This document shows positions 22,113-34,669 of a stretch of 64,000 bases of DNA, piece after piece (within the stretch, counting starts at the first letter, position 1; each line of letters starts with the position of its first letter). Under the pieces are notes generated by a model. It did not search any database, had not been told where the DNA came from, and was given only the letters and a program-made list of their open reading frames with translations. The translations under genes were made by a program, and so were the position numbers. The stretch is from Leptodontidium sp. MPI-SDFR-AT-0119 (lineage: Eukaryota > Ascomycota > Leotiomycetes > Helotiales > Leptodontidiaceae): NCBI GenBank assembly GCA_020726505.1, contig JAHLEZ010000006.1, forward strand, positions 372,001-436,000, in the 5' to 3' direction.

Positions 22113-24537
22113 TCATCCCTCATTGTCCCCCCCCTGCTCCGCGACGAATCTCCACCCTTCACTCGTCTCCCTCAGCAGGACCTCTTTCCTCTTAGCAACC
22201 TCATCCATCTCATCAACCGTAATCAAGCTCCCTCCAACATCCGCCCTGCTCTGCTCTGTCATTCCGTAGAAAAGATACGCCAACGGGCTACTCTTCCACA
22301 CATTGGCATTCGCCTGAGTAGCTGTCTTTACAATCGTCGCCACAAGCAGCAGACAAGTCGAAAGAACCAAAGCGGTAGGCAGAGCAAGCCATGGCCATAC
22401 AACTCTCACACATGTCTGGACACCATTTACCTCACCTATAACAGTCGTTCCATTCACATCAGATGTACGCAAATGATTCGTCATTGAAGCCGCCAGACGA
22501 CTGAAAAGCGCCTGTGTAGTCTCCTGGGACGCCAGACCCTTGGCGTACATAGGATCCAGCCATTCAATGGTATACGCATTTGTAGTCGTTCCCCAGTTCT
22601 TCCCGGGGTTTGGACGACCATCGGACCCGCCACGATCCATGAACAAGCCTGTGGCACTCCCTTTCAAGAAGCGCTGTAGGAAGAGAGCAAGATTGGCATA
22701 TGCGAGTGGTGTTGCATTGACAACACAAGCGTCAAATACGGCTTTCTTTTGCGCGTCGGAAGATACTTTGTCTGCCATATATGTGTAATTCAGAGGTCCT
22801 TTTCCTGACGCTACTCGCTCGGACAAACTTGCATCGCTACTGTCGAAAGAGTATCCCCACAGAGCTTGTGTCATGTTCAACTCGAGGTACTCGTATATGT
22901 TCTCGTATTCGGTGTTGTTGTACCAGCAAGGCGAGAGCATGTATGCCGGCACAGATTCGTTTGATGGGGGGTGGTTGTCTCGAGTCGCGTATCCTGGTTC
23001 GGCTATCTCGGTGGCGTTGCTTTCGCCGATGAGTCTCTCGGAGAAAACGCCTTCACGAACGATACCTTCGTATGTCTTGCCGCAGAATGAGAGGCCGCAT
23101 GTCGAAGCTAGGATGCTGTCGAAATCATCAATTGTGACACAGACATCGCTGTTCATCGGGGATGTCTGGCAGGTTGGTACTTTCTCCCTAGCTCCTGGGA
23201 GAAGTGCAGGTACGACACAGTCGGTTTGAGGATGGCGTTCTCCGCCAGTCATCCAGTCCGATGTACAGCTAGTATTTCGCGTGTATGAGAGGGAGGTAAA
23301 CCCTGTAATGAAAAAACCAGTATTATTGTACGGTATGGACTGCGGGAACCTGGTAAAGTTCGGAAACATGTTCGTTGGGCCTACGACTAAAGTTGGAGGA
23401 GTTGAGACGTTCGCGTCGAATGGTGGTTGGACCATAGAGAGTTCACTCCACACGTTGATGTTCTGAGGATCATCTGAGCCTGGAAGAGTCGAGTTGAGAA
23501 TCATGCGCGGTGCGGGTATATTATCGGTGGAGTTGGTGACATTCTTATATTTGTCCTCGAAGTTAACGAACTCGTTCTGGATATCGTAGGCGAGGTTGGT
23601 GCAAGAGCTGCAGACTCCGAAAGTGGTGTACTTTATTGGGAATGTACAGTTCCCCGTGGGGCATTTTGAAGTGACGGTACTTCCGTTGAATGAGAGATTG
23701 AGGAGGCCATCGTAGATGGCGCCGACCATAGCCACTTCAAGTGGCTCGAGCAGGTTTTGTGGTGGTGCGTAGGAGTGGGCAACGGGGACGGACGCTAGCG
23801 AGTTTGTCTCGACGTAGCCGCAAGGGTAAAATCGGATGGCTTGCTGCACAAACGGATCAACAGCGATGGTGACGATGGTTACTAGTGCTCCGAGTGCTGC
23901 AATATGGCTGACTATATTAAGCAAGGAGAACATCTCTAGATGTGGATGCGAGACTTACTGAAACCTCAGAGTAATAAGCAGCTGAGTCGAACCCCATGGC
24001 CCACGACTTGCATTCTCAAAGGTAGTGAGATCAGCAAGAGACCGAGGGTTCTTGAACCAAATCCATTTCAATTGACTGATACCTGCTCCTCTCATCAGCG
24101 CTCGATCCAGAACACCAGGCAGAGCAGTCAACAAACATACACTCCGCAACAGCCATCATCATAAGCGCTTTCAACAGTGTCGAGAAAACCGAAACAAGCG
24201 TATTGAGCGTAATCTCATACGGCCACGATGGAGACGGTTTCCCATCATAATGGTTCAGCACGATGACGATAGCTACCAAAGACAAAATCGTCCCAACTAA
24301 GCTGAGGAGTTCCCATTTCCAGTTCAATAAGAAGTCTAATTTGCGTGGTCGGTATGAGGGGGAAGTGTTGTATGGTTCTGTCTTGGTATTGAAATCCGAA
24401 TCGGAGTGGCCACCACCAACGTCGCGGAGCATGGGGTTGAATTCGTGTTCTTCGGATGATGCGTCGATATCTCTCATTGAGGTTAGGGGTGCGTCTCCGA
24501 GGTAAGTGGGTTGTTTTGAGGGGCCTCGTAAATCCAT
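22113..24537 (-). CDS. DUF3176 family membrane protein
   Basis: The model has three exons, 24537-24141, 24082-23959 and 23907-22113, with introns of 58 and 51 nt (GTATGT and GTAAGT donors), giving 771 residues. The last junction reads TLRFH-HIAALGALVTIVTIAVDP, the usual form of this family. An acidic N-terminus of about 65 residues is followed by a first membrane helix (LLSLVGTILSLVAIVIVLN). A second lies around SVFSTLLKALMMMAVAE, a third at HIAALGALVTIVTIAVD, and then comes a large luminal or extracellular domain rich in N-glycosylation sites and cysteines. A last helix near residues 690-715 (WLALPTALVLSTCLLLVATI) precedes a short cytoplasmic tail. DUF3176 proteins are common in filamentous fungi and have no assigned function. 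No lesion seen. Confidence 0.9.
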
Positions 24538-25168
24538 CTTGAAGTTTCCGGATCAGAAAGAAACTCCTGACAAAGGCAATAGGTTTCGAGATATAGGAAA
24601 TTGAAAGTGTACCTTCACCACCCGGTGATTAGAAGAACAGATGGACGAGAAACAAGAAAATGAGTTAAAATATTGTCTTATTCAAAAGTATAGTCGAGGC
24701 TGACATGCCGTGCCTCCCCCTCTCACACTACAGGTGTGAGATGTACGTGATAGGGCGGATCTTGGAGTAAGTAGTCTTGTCCGGCAGTGGAGGATGTGGC
24801 TTGGCTCGCTGAGAGTGATTCCTGAGTGGACACCTGGGAACGAAAGCGAAGCTTATTGTTGATCGCGTCTCGTTGTCCAATTATATCTACTCTCTCGTAA
24901 GAAATAAGGTTAGGTGCCTTTCTAAATGTAGGTACGCCCCGCTGGATTTTTTGGAGGCTGGAGATGGGGGCCCTGGTTGGTGATGGAGATCGGATGGGAT
25001 CTTGGTTCCTGGTACTTGCATGTGACTTAAAATAAACAGAGAAACGAAAGCGCAGATTCCTCTCCGAAAAAATATATTGTTTTGTTTTGGGTATATCCAT
25101 GAATGGCAATATATACAAAGGCAGTCATGCCCAACCCTCACTCTTGATATTCGTCATCATTATCCCTT
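24538..25168. other. intergenic region between DUF3176 and GH5 genes
   Basis: Promoter of the DUF3176 gene and 3' region of the GH5 gene; no further gene supported. Confidence 0.5.
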
Positions 25169-26529
25169 CTAGTTCTTCAGCGTCGCCTCAACCATCTTCT
25201 GCAAACTATTCTCCACCGTCACCGGACTCCTCGTAGCCTTCCACTCATGATCGAGCAATCCCCACGCCTCATCCAAATCCTGCACCTGAACAGCCGTCGC
25301 ATAACTCGTCTTGCGATAAAAGCTGCCCGCAAGCTCCCACTGCATCCAGCCGCTTGGTTTCCACTTACCCATAAACTCAATGAGGCACTTGTTGTAAGTC
25401 GTCTGGTTCCAGTACGTGCCGTTCTGGATGAATCCCCACTCGGACAATAGCATAGGGAAGTGTAGTTTCGCGGAGGTGTCGGAAGTATTGAGCGTTTTGT
25501 AGCCGTTGTTGTAGAGCGAGGCGCCGAAGGAGGAGCATGATGCTTGGGTGTTCTCGAAATCGTATTTATGCAGTTCAAGCACAATCTTGTTGGCGTATGG
25601 GTAGCTGGAGGGATCGAAGAGCGCGGATTTCCCGGCGGTGGATGTACCTGCTGTGCCGTTGAGGAGTTGGCCTTGTACGACGGGAGTGAGTGTCACGTCG
25701 TAGTTGAGTCCAGAGAAAGTCATCAGTGCGTCAGGAGCGGCTTTGTGGACTGCTTCGGCGGCGGCGGTCATGTGTGTGTGCCAAGTATACCAGTCATAGG
25801 GCTCGGCTGGGGATCCGGCATCTGGTTTGCGTAGCTCGTTGCGGAGGCCGACTGAAGAGAAGGATTTCCATTTCTTTGAGGCCTGAGGGAATGAGGTCAG
25901 CAGGGAGCTGGGATACTTCTGATGGAAAAAGAATTCCTTACATGTTTAGCCATGAATTCCCAGCCTCGAATCCACTTAGCGACATCGAAGTCTCGGTCTC
26001 CAAACCAGGTGTTTCCATCTCCGCCTCCGCAACACCAAAGAGCTCTCGACATGTGATTATCAAGATGCACATAAACACCCTGTGCAGCGAGTTCTTTTGC
26101 TGCAGCATCGAAGACTTGCAAGCGAGTGGTGCGTTTATTGAATTGCGGGTTATGCTGCAGGACTTTCTGAAGAATGATACTGCCGTTTGTAGCCCCAAGG
26201 GCGTTGATGAGAGTATTCTCAAGCGTGACATCTCCCCCATTGTCCAAGATATCATTCACCATCTCGATAGCGAATGTCAAACGGACGACATTGAGGTTGA
26301 AGCCTCTAATCTTGGAAACGATGTCTTTGATGGAGGAGTACTGGAGACCTTCTGGGATCATAGCTTCTTGGTGAGCTGCCCAATTGGTGCCGACAAATTG
26401 CACTTCTTTGTTGTTGGATGACCAGATGTGAGGGCCGTCAACATGGAAGGGAAGTTTCCATGGGAGGGCATTTTGACCTATTGTTGCGGCGGTCGAGAGG
26501 CCTGCTAGGAAGAAGAGAGGAAACAACAT
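25169..26529 (-). CDS. secreted glycoside hydrolase family 5 enzyme
   Basis: The model has two exons, 26529-25942 and 25882-25169, around a 59-nt intron (GTAAGG donor, CTCAG acceptor, phase 0), giving 433 residues. The start at MLFPLFFLAGLSTAA gives a signal peptide, whereas the ORF upstream to 26646 would not. GH5 landmarks are present: VQFVGTNWAAHQEAM near residue 45, the conserved Arg in NVVRLTF, LDNHMS, the acid/base Glu in GLRNELR (about Glu212) and the nucleophile in LLSEWGF (about Glu344). WCCGGGDGNTWFGDRDFD is a family-typical loop. The enzyme should act outside the cell on a beta-linked glycan; the exact substrate (cellulose, mannan or another beta-glycan) is not fixed by sequence. 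It is divergent from the GH88 gene and shares its promoter region, which argues for co-regulation with the uronate pathway. Confidence 0.92.
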
Positions 26530-27121
26530 TATAGCCGAGTTGAGCAGGGAAACAGTTCGGTGACTTCGGTGGGAGAGAAGGAGCCATTGTTTGGTAACTT
26601 CGAGCCGAATATATAGTCCATCCCATGGAATTTTCTCCTCTGACATAATTACCCATCTGAACTCCTCAACTGACTGCAGGGGTTAACAAGTCCCGACTCG
26701 TCTTGACTTCGCATTGCCGGAATGAACATCGATCTTCAGGGACAAGACAAACTAAGCATCCCCGGACAAACCGATTGGAGCGCCACTATTCGCGGGGTAA
26801 ACCCCCATCATCCCATCTCAACATCTTGGGACGGAAAATAATCGAAATTCGCCGGAGAAAGTCACTTGCTGGTCAAGGTTCAACCCGCATCCACCCCGCA
26901 GGGACCGCATCGGGCATCGGGAGAAGTCTCGGGGGAAAGATATCGCCACCTGCTTGAAGTTGCATCGTAGCGGGGAATCTTTCAAAGTGAACGGAATGCT
27001 CGGCCGGTTGATATGGGTAGATATGCTGGGCGTTTCTGTCATGTCTTGTTGAATCTGATTTTGACGTTTGATTGAGTTGAAGAGAGTTGAGTTTACATTC
27101 GATATCATTTCAACGCCAAAG
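26530..27121. promoter_or_regulatory. shared GH5/GH88 promoter with CreA-type boxes
   Basis: The 592-bp divergent intergenic region has GCGGGG at 26792-26797 and 26970-26975 and its complement CCCCGC at 26894-26899. These fit the fungal carbon-catabolite repressor consensus SYGGRG. A CGG-N5-CCG pair (CGGACAAACCG, about 26763-26773) is a possible Zn2Cys6 target. Site identity is inferred from consensus only. Confidence 0.4.
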
Positions 27122-28720
27122 ATGTCGCCAAACAGGGAACCTGCGAACTCTCCTTTTGATGAGCGGTGCGATGAGACGTCAAGTAGAACTACAGTGTCAT
27201 CGAATGGTGCGAGAGAGAAGAGTCTGAAGGAGTTTATACCCCCGCGGTTGGACATGGAATTGAAGGAATTATTCGCGGAGAATGCGGCTGCTAAGATTTG
27301 GAGAGTCGCGGTTCAATTGCTCAAAGACCAGGTAAATTAATGCATTCCTCCACTAAAACAATAGAATACGGGGAGTTGCTGATGATTCTACAGAACAATA
27401 TCCTGGACCAATATCCAGAAACAGTACCACAAACTGGAAAAAATGCTGGGAAATACGCGACTCGAGACGCTGAATTCTGGACTTGTGGGTTCTTTCCTGG
27501 GAGCATATATGCGCTTCTGGAACGCTCCATGAAGTACCCTCAACATCTTCATATTCCGAACACTCATCGTCCGAGATTCCAGAGCGAGTTGCTCCAAATG
27601 GGGAGGACTTGGGCTGAGCCGTTGTATGCCATGGCAAGTCGAACAGATACTCACGACATGGGCTTCATCATCCAGCCGGCATTGCAGATGGATTGGGAGT
27701 TGACTGGCAATACGCGCAGTCTGCAAGCTGTTCTCACTGCAGCCGAGAGCCTGGCTTCGCGGTATGATGAAAAAGTCAAGGCGATTCGCAGTTGGGATGT
27801 TGCTATCAACAAGAGATACAATTATGTCGACAAAGATGTGGATTTCCTAGTCATCATCGATAGCATGTGCAGTAAGTTTTCCTCTGAACTTCGAAAGATG
27901 TGGACAGTTGACATTCAATAGATCTCGATTTACTGTATTATGCTGGGCATCACACTTCGAATCAGAAGTTGATTGACATTGCAACCACTCATGCACATAC
28001 GGTATTGAAAACCGTTGTGAGGGAGAACTTTTCAACATATCACCTCGTCAATTTTGATGCCCAAACCGGTGCCGTGAAAGATAAGTTGACCAACCAAGGC
28101 TACAAAGATTGGTCGACATGGAGCAGGTAAGAGATACTTGCAACCCTAGTGCAGGAATTGGTGACTGACATGAGGTCGAATTCAGAGGGCAAGCATGGGG
28201 CATTCTCGGATACAGCCAGACGTACATGTGGACGAGAGATCCAGTGTTCCTCCATGCGGCGACCGAGTTAGCAAACTACTTCCTCGCTCGACTGGAAGCT
28301 TTCACTTGCAATTGCCCATATGTGCCACTGTGGGACTTCGATGCCCCGGTGCCTCTTAACCAAGGCGAACTCCCGTTGAGAGATACATCGGCTGGAATGA
28401 TCGCTGCAAATGGCTTGCTGCTTCTCCACCAAGTTCTCCGTGGTCAAGGAGAAGGATCTCGGTACTTGGCAGCAGCGATGAGGATCGCCAGTGAGACCAT
28501 TGAGCTCTCGCTGTCTGAGGACAAAGCATCGTTTGCACCAATGGCCGATGGCAAGGATTCGCTGTCTGTACCAGGGGGATCTTTCGACGCTATTCTGAGA
28601 AATGCGACTGCGTGCCGGAACGAAGATTCTCTGAGGCAGTATTGGGATCACGGGCTGGTGTATGCTGATTATTACTTTTTGGAGTTTGGGAATAAGTTGA
28701 TTCGCATGGGTCTGGTGTAG
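27122..28720 (+). CDS. GH88 unsaturated glucuronyl hydrolase
   Basis: The model has four exons, 27122-27331, 27394-27871, 27922-28126 and 28186-28720, all with GTAA donors, giving 475 residues from MSPNREPANSP. The family removes the 4,5-unsaturated uronic acid that polysaccharide lyases leave at the non-reducing end of oligosaccharides, by hydration of its double bond. The two family aspartates fit Asp95 (ATRDAEFWTCGFFPG) and Asp158 (THDMGF), 63 residues apart, against 61 in the Bacillus enzyme. The (alpha/alpha)6 fold shows in repeated helix pairs (AAESLASRYDEK and GQAWGILGYSQTYMWTRD). There is no signal peptide, so it should act inside the cell after uptake. The neighbouring transporter, DUF2264 protein and regulator fit that. 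GH105 is the nearest alternative, but the motif spacing suits GH88. Confidence 0.92.
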
Positions 28721-28820
28721 TTGTATAAACATATAGAACGCTTTGAACTTTTGCGAAATAATTATTGTCCCATGTTCCATGATTGTGATATGCACATGTG
28801 GTACTTGGGAGAAGGATGTT

Positions 28821-31591
28821 TCAATTCATGCTAGGCCACCCGTCTAAATCAATGGCGAAATTCGTCCCATCGTATGTGATCACTCTGTCCATTTCCAGAA
28901 ATTGTTGACCGAGAAGTGTATTGGACATTGCTGTCAACTCATCGTCGACTGATACGGAATCGTAGTCTATATTTGGTTGCATGGTGTTGTGAGGAACTTG
29001 CACGTTAGAGGGCATACCAATAGGTTGAGAATTGTGGAGCGTCTGCCATTCATGGTTGCCGAGGTTGCTGATGGATGTTCGGGGGGTTCTTGTCGTGTGT
29101 TGGGGGGATGAGGTCTCGATGGGATACCTCTGGCCACCCATTCGCGCCGGTTGGTGAGTGATATTTGGGTGACTTGCAGAGCCGTTAGTCCCGGGCATTG
29201 GATTGTTGTAGAAGTTCGCTACGTGGTGACGCTGAGACGGCGATTGGACTGTGTCTGGCGATGTTGGATATGGGGAGAAAATTGATGGTAGTAAGCTGTC
29301 AACCGTTCGGCCAGCTGAGTCTTGAGAGTAACCCAGGACATTCATACAGAATTGAGGCTGGTTCACGAATGAAGCGTGGAAGCTTTCGAGTTCCATGGCA
29401 TATTGTGCAGCGATGCTAGGTCCTTTCTCGTTGGACGAGTTCTGTTGGTCCAGCGGCTCCTGGCCTTGCCACCTTCGTGACATCTCATAGAGACATTCAA
29501 GCAAGCCGAAAAACTCTGGAGAAAGATCGGTGTTACAGAATCTCCAATGTACTGATGCATACGACTTAGCATTTGCTGTCATAGAAAGTATATGGGAGAG
29601 CAAGTAAGGCTCACCTAGGAGAATTCGACCCGCGATAAACGCACAAAGTGCAAACTGACTATTCACAATGCCATTTTCTGTGTATTTGAGATACTTCTGG
29701 CAGATTGCTGAGGTTTCGATTGCTGCTAGTTGACATGTCTCAGCACTGCATGAGCTCGGGAGCTTGACAAGATCGTTCCAGTGGGGTGGAGGATAAGCGA
29801 TGTGTTGATGAAGCAGAATCATCGAAGTGTTGTGCGTTATATGCGCAAGAGTAAGATTCGGATCCATATCAACAAATGAGAGATCTCGAGAAATATTCGA
29901 GTCCTTCCATTGCTGTGGGAGGAACATTTTCCAGCTGTGCAGAGCGGTTGGTCAGTAGAAAGATCTGCCTAGGCTGTTTGCGGGGCTGAAAGGAAAACTC
30001 TTACTGTACTAATCTTAGATCTAGCTCTTTGAAACGCGTGAGCCAGCTTCCAACTTCTCGTTTATTCTGGAAATCGATTCTTTGCTGTAGGAAGAAAGTT
30101 GTGACTTGACTGAGCGACTCAGTTGCCTCAATGCAATAGGCGAATGCCCCCAACTTTGATGTGTCAACAATGGCAGAGTTCGATGCAACCCCAGGGCTCC
30201 GCACATTATCGGGTTCGATCTCATGATCTGGCGTCGGATAGTGTGCTGGGATGAAAGCAATAGAATTTCCGATCTTAGCAGCAGATTTGTTCCAGATTCC
30301 AAAATAAGGTGTGTCGGATGGTTCTTCTCGATGCCATAGGCCACCATCGCAAGGCAGCTTCCGATGAACATCATCTGATGTCAAACTGGTATTCCATCCA
30401 GTTGTGATGGAACAGTAACGGTCCAAAAGGAAGATATTCCAAAACAGGCGTCGTCTCTCTTCAATCTCAGTCCAGTCGTTGGTAGGCTCAAGTAGTGTGA
30501 GCGGCCTTCGAAGTGGCCGGCGTTGAAGTACTTCTGGCTCCACGGTGAGACGGAGGTACTCCACCGTTCTTGTTAGAGATCCAATCAAAGACCATGCCTT
30601 GTTGACATCTCCACGGCCGATGTGATCAAATGATATGATGATCAGAGCTTGGAGATTTTCGATGGAAGGTTGACTCAAAGCAGTCAGCATGACCACTTGC
30701 CTCGAATGCCGCACTCGATTGGAGACCTCCAGCTGACTCATTCCGTGATCCTCTCTGTCTACAAATCGGAGAGTTGCACAAGTGATTGCATGTAAGACGA
30801 CAGTGTTGCGTTCCTTTTTCAGTGGATTATCCATGTGACGTTCGAACCGTTTCTGATGAAGGAAAGGTATCCAGTGTTGAAGGACTCGGAAGTATTTGTC
30901 GACAATGAGACTCAAGATTTCGGGAGTCGGAAGTGAGCTGAGGAGATCGCTTCCATCCTCAAAGTCTAGATGGTTCCGGAGGCTGAAGCCTTCATCATTT
31001 TCATGACGCTTCCTCTTTCTCTGGTTCCCATCATCGCGATAGGAAGCATTGGGATAATCATCTTTTGAAGAGGCGGAACCGATCCTTTGAAGTTCTTTGA
31101 TCAGGACTTGAGAGACTTGAAAGAGCGAATCTCTTGTCTCTTTCCCTAAAGCAGTTGTAGCAGTTGTTTGCTCTTGGATCTGGTTTTCATTCCCATCATC
31201 GCGAAGCACAATGTCTTCCAATATTTCTACCTAACTCAGCCAATTGAACATAAACGAGACGTGTCTAACCAACGCCTATTGTTTACTCACGCAATCTTTT
31301 GTTCAGCGCTTCGATTGCCCCACTTTTCATTCCTGGTTTCCGAGTCGAGGTGTAAACACAATCGACTTCTATACTGCTGATCAGAAACATATTTTAACTG
31401 GAAATGTGGAGTTACTCACCCAGTCTGATGCATTGTGAGCAGCTTGGAATTTGTCTTGGACACTTTAACTTGCGTCGACGGCAAGATTGACACGCCGGGT
31501 TACTGTCCTCCTCGGCGCCTGCCGAAGACCCTGTGGTCCCTGTCTGGATCCGATCGCCCATGTCTGACAGCGAGCTGTAGGCATGTTCCAT
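28821..31591 (-). CDS. Zn2Cys6 transcription factor of the carbohydrate cluster
   Basis: The model has four exons, 31591-31420, 31368-31291, 31226-30005 and 29934-28821, giving 861 residues. The zinc cluster is split: exon 1 gives ACQSCRRRKLKCPRQIPSC followed by SQC, and exon 2 gives VDCVYTSTRKPGMKSGAIEA, completing six cysteines. The middle holds a Fungal_trans domain (LIVDKYFRVLQHWIPFLHQK, then DWTEIEERRRLFWNIFLLDR) and the junction of exons 3 and 4 reads VHWKMFLPQQW, a typical signature. An earlier in-frame start at 31786 is possible. A 39-nt segment at 29576-29614 with GTGAGC...ACAG ends may be a very short intron; its removal keeps frame. The gene lies between GH88 and the transporter, the usual place for a pathway-specific activator. 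The C-terminal 150 residues are Ser/Pro/Asn-rich, as in activation regions. Confidence 0.9.
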
Positions 31592-32403
31592 AAAATTGGC
31601 ATAGATCTCCAAGACTTCGATTACTGGGAGTCTTTGCTTGTTGCTCCTTACGAAGGACGTCGATGTCTGGCGAATAATATGGGGATCCTGGAGAGAGGGG
31701 AAGGGGCTCGGTACTTCAGCAGAGGGGAAGCGAGATTTGTTTTCAACCTCGGACATGAGGCAACAACTTGTCCATTTCATTACCATCCCATTAGGGATTG
31801 ATTACTCATCCAGCTTGACTTCTTCAAGATTTGCGTCCTCGCCATTTTGCCAAGAAACATCTCCATATGCTTTCCCCAGATCCTTTCTCCAGACCCATAT
31901 TCCCCAGGACTTCTCTAGTATGAATGGTGGCTATCTAAGTTTGAACACGAGAACATGGCGATTATTCCGTACTGAGGGGTTGGGCCTACGGAGCACCCCT
32001 GGGTCAATAATCACGATCGCATGTTGTGAGTCGTGAGCGTGAGTCTGGCTAAATCGTCCGGATAATGTGTCGGCCATGAGCTCTCCCGATGCCCGCCAAA
32101 GCGTTCTCCTGGTATCCCCACGTCTCCATGATGCCCTAGTGCTCCCCAAGCTTGGTTGAACCTGGTTCCCAGCCCAGCCATCCACACATACCCCGGACAA
32201 GGCCAACTTCTCCTCCACCTTGGATGCGCCACTCGTCTTGGGTAACATGCTGCATCACAGGAAATCAGTCGACGAAGTATAGATACCGCCCATGTGCCCG
32301 ATATCTTGAGACTGTAGAGTGGAAGAAGACAGGATCGACTGAAGTCAGCGGCTGAATATCTCGAGTAAATCATTCAGAGGTAAAGAATACTCCATCCGTC
32401 AAG
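31592..32403. promoter_or_regulatory. divergent promoter region of the TF and MFS genes
   Basis: About 0.8 kb with no gene. It includes CCCCGGACAA at 32191-32200, nearly the same as 26760-26769 in the GH5/GH88 promoter, and CCG-N10-CGG near 32059. CCCCGG also fits SYGGRG on the other strand. CCCCGGACAA recurs near 42580 outside the cluster, so its specificity is doubtful. Confidence 0.3.
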
Positions 32404-34256
32404 ATGGCGCCCGCAAACAACCCAGGCCCTCACACTACGACGACTGTTGTCAACGGCAGCACAGAACATCTCAATGATCCAGTTCCGGGCTCTTCGACCA
32501 ATGAAGCACCTGTACGATCCTACAAGACGGCATGGATGTATCTTTTCGACTGGTACCCTAGTCATTATAGCACAGAGGAGAAGAAGATGTTGAGAAAATT
32601 GGATGCTTTTCTTCTGACTTTCTGTTCCATCGCCTGTATGTCCAGAGTCTCAGTCATTTATCGACCTGTAATGCTAATGAGTCGAAGTTTTCCTGAAATG
32701 GCTTGACTCGTCCAACATCAACAATGCTTATGTGTCTGGGATGAAGGAAGACTTGAAATTGAACGGCAACCAGTGAGTTTCTCAAACGCCAGAGTTGCAT
32801 TTCCGGTACTAATTTAGCAACAGATATTCCCTCTTTGGCACTTTCTACAATGTTGGGTATCTGATCTGCCAAATTCCGTCTATGATGATTCTCTCAAGAC
32901 CCAAGCTTGCACCCTTCTTCTTACCCACGATGGAAGTTCTATGGTCCGTCTTGACTTTCGCCCAGTCCAGACTCGACAGCGCTCAGACAATCTACGGTAC
33001 AAGATTCCTGTTAGGTGTTCTTGAGACGCCAGTCGCATCTGGATCGCTCTACATCATGTCTTCGTGGTATCGACCCGAGGAGCTCTTCAAGCGAGCTGGT
33101 GTTTGGTACATTTCCAACAATCTAGCTGTTATGTTTGGTGGATACCTACAAGCAGCTGCTTATACCAACCTCGATGGAGTCGGAGGGATGCAGGGCTGGA
33201 GATGGTTGTTTATCATCGACGGATGCATCAGTCTGCCACTCGCCATCGCTGGATATTTCATGTTCCCAGGACTTCCTGCGAGTAGAAAACCATGGTGGTT
33301 GACTGAGGAGCAGCACCTTCTGGCTCGGCGTCGTATGCGAGATGCGGGTGTGCAAGAAAGCAAGAACTTGAGCTGGAAACTCATCAAGAGAGTGTTCAGC
33401 ACATGGCATTTTTACCTCGCGGTTCTATGCTATACTTTGTAAGTCCCGCTATTTTGACATCCAGAAGCTCGACTGACTTCTCTGCAGCTTCTTGTCGTCC
33501 TCATATCCTATCGGACAGATGGCTCTCTGGTTGAAATATGAAGCCGCGCACGGTGGTCACAAATGGACGGTTCCACAAATAAACACAATCCCAACGGCAG
33601 TTTCCGCAGTCTCAGTCGTCGTCACAATTCTAGCAACATCCCTTTGTATGGTGTATCCGCTCTGGACTGTCATGACTGTCGTCCAAGGATGCACTCTTTT
33701 CTCGATTGTGGTTCTCCTCGTCTGGAACGTACCTATTGGACTTCATTGTAAGTTCGCTGACGGCCTTTATGAGTGATAGAAATTAACATTGCAAGTCACC
33801 GCATACTTTATGCTAGGATTCACGGCCGCGGTCACTCCCATCTTAATTCCTTGGGTCAATATCATCATGAAAGATGACGCCGAAGCGCGAGCATTCACAA
33901 CAGGAGCCATGGTAAGTTTTCCGACCCCACAAACGGCATGAGCTCCGACTAACGAAATTTAAATAGTTGACAGTCGGATGGGGAATCTATTCATTCTATC
34001 CAATTGCAGTTTTCCCGGTCCTTGAAGGTAAGCTTTCCATTCTCACTCAATAATTCCCTTTGCTGACAATCATCTAGCACCAAGATGGAAGAAAGGTTAT
34101 GCGGTTGAAGTTGTCTTCGTGTGTATGGTTTACATCCTTTTCATGCTTGGACAGTATCTCCAGAGCCATGATGACAAGAAAGCAGCTGCCCATGTCATGG
34201 TCGTCGATGAGGAGAAGCTTGGTGATGAGTTCACGCACATGGAGATCAAGTCGTGA
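32404..34256 (+). CDS. MFS transporter, anion:cation symporter (pantothenate/allantoate-like) family
   Basis: The model has seven exons: 32404-32635, 32688-32772, 32818-33438, 33488-33747, 33796-33911, 33967-34027 and 34078-34256. It gives 517 residues and every junction closes in frame. The hydrophilic N-terminus (about 60 residues) leads to [18 protein letters not shown], a hallmark of the Liz1/Fen2/Dal5 group. Then come [19 protein letters not shown] and about twelve membrane helices. The central loop between helices 6 and 7 starts [16 protein letters not shown]. Members carry organic anions such as vitamins, allantoate or sugar acids with protons. Given its neighbours, uronate-containing oligosaccharides or sugar acids are the likely substrate, which is an inference from context. 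It starts about 0.8 kb from the divergent regulator gene. Confidence 0.9.
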
Positions 34257-34669
34257 TTTGAAAGGATTAACAATGACATGTGCGGAGTCGCGTACGAATT
34301 GCGAGGGCATATTTACTCTATTGTCATTAGCCCTAGTCCCAATTCCATACCTATAAAGCATAGCGAATTTCGAGAAATATTTCAATATCCGACAAGCTGT
34401 CTTTCTTGTTCTCGTACCTATTCCGCCGGACAGAGTTGACCCGAGACTTTTCCCAGTCCCCGATACCCCCGTGAAGTGTTAGCGGGGTTCATTGGCGGGG
34501 TTGAAAGGGGATCGGATAAACCCACAATTCCAGCCTACTTTCTCAGTTACCGCGTTACCTAAACTTCAATGTGTATCTACTATGTAAACCCTTGAAGTTC
34601 TCCAAGCCCATGTGGCTCACGCATACCTACCTCCCTAAGGTAACATAATCAACAATCGCGTGCCTCAAG
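34257..34669. promoter_or_regulatory. upstream region of the DUF2264 gene with paired GCGGGG boxes
   Basis: GCGGGGTT occurs twice, at 34482-34489 and 34495-34502, 13 bp apart in the same orientation. This is the same core as in the GH5/GH88 promoter and fits the CreA consensus. Paired sites are the form usually needed for CreA function. Confidence 0.4.

Noticed and set aside
25726..26421. 231-residue plus-strand ORF
   Set aside because: Antisense to the GH5 gene and without protein-like features.
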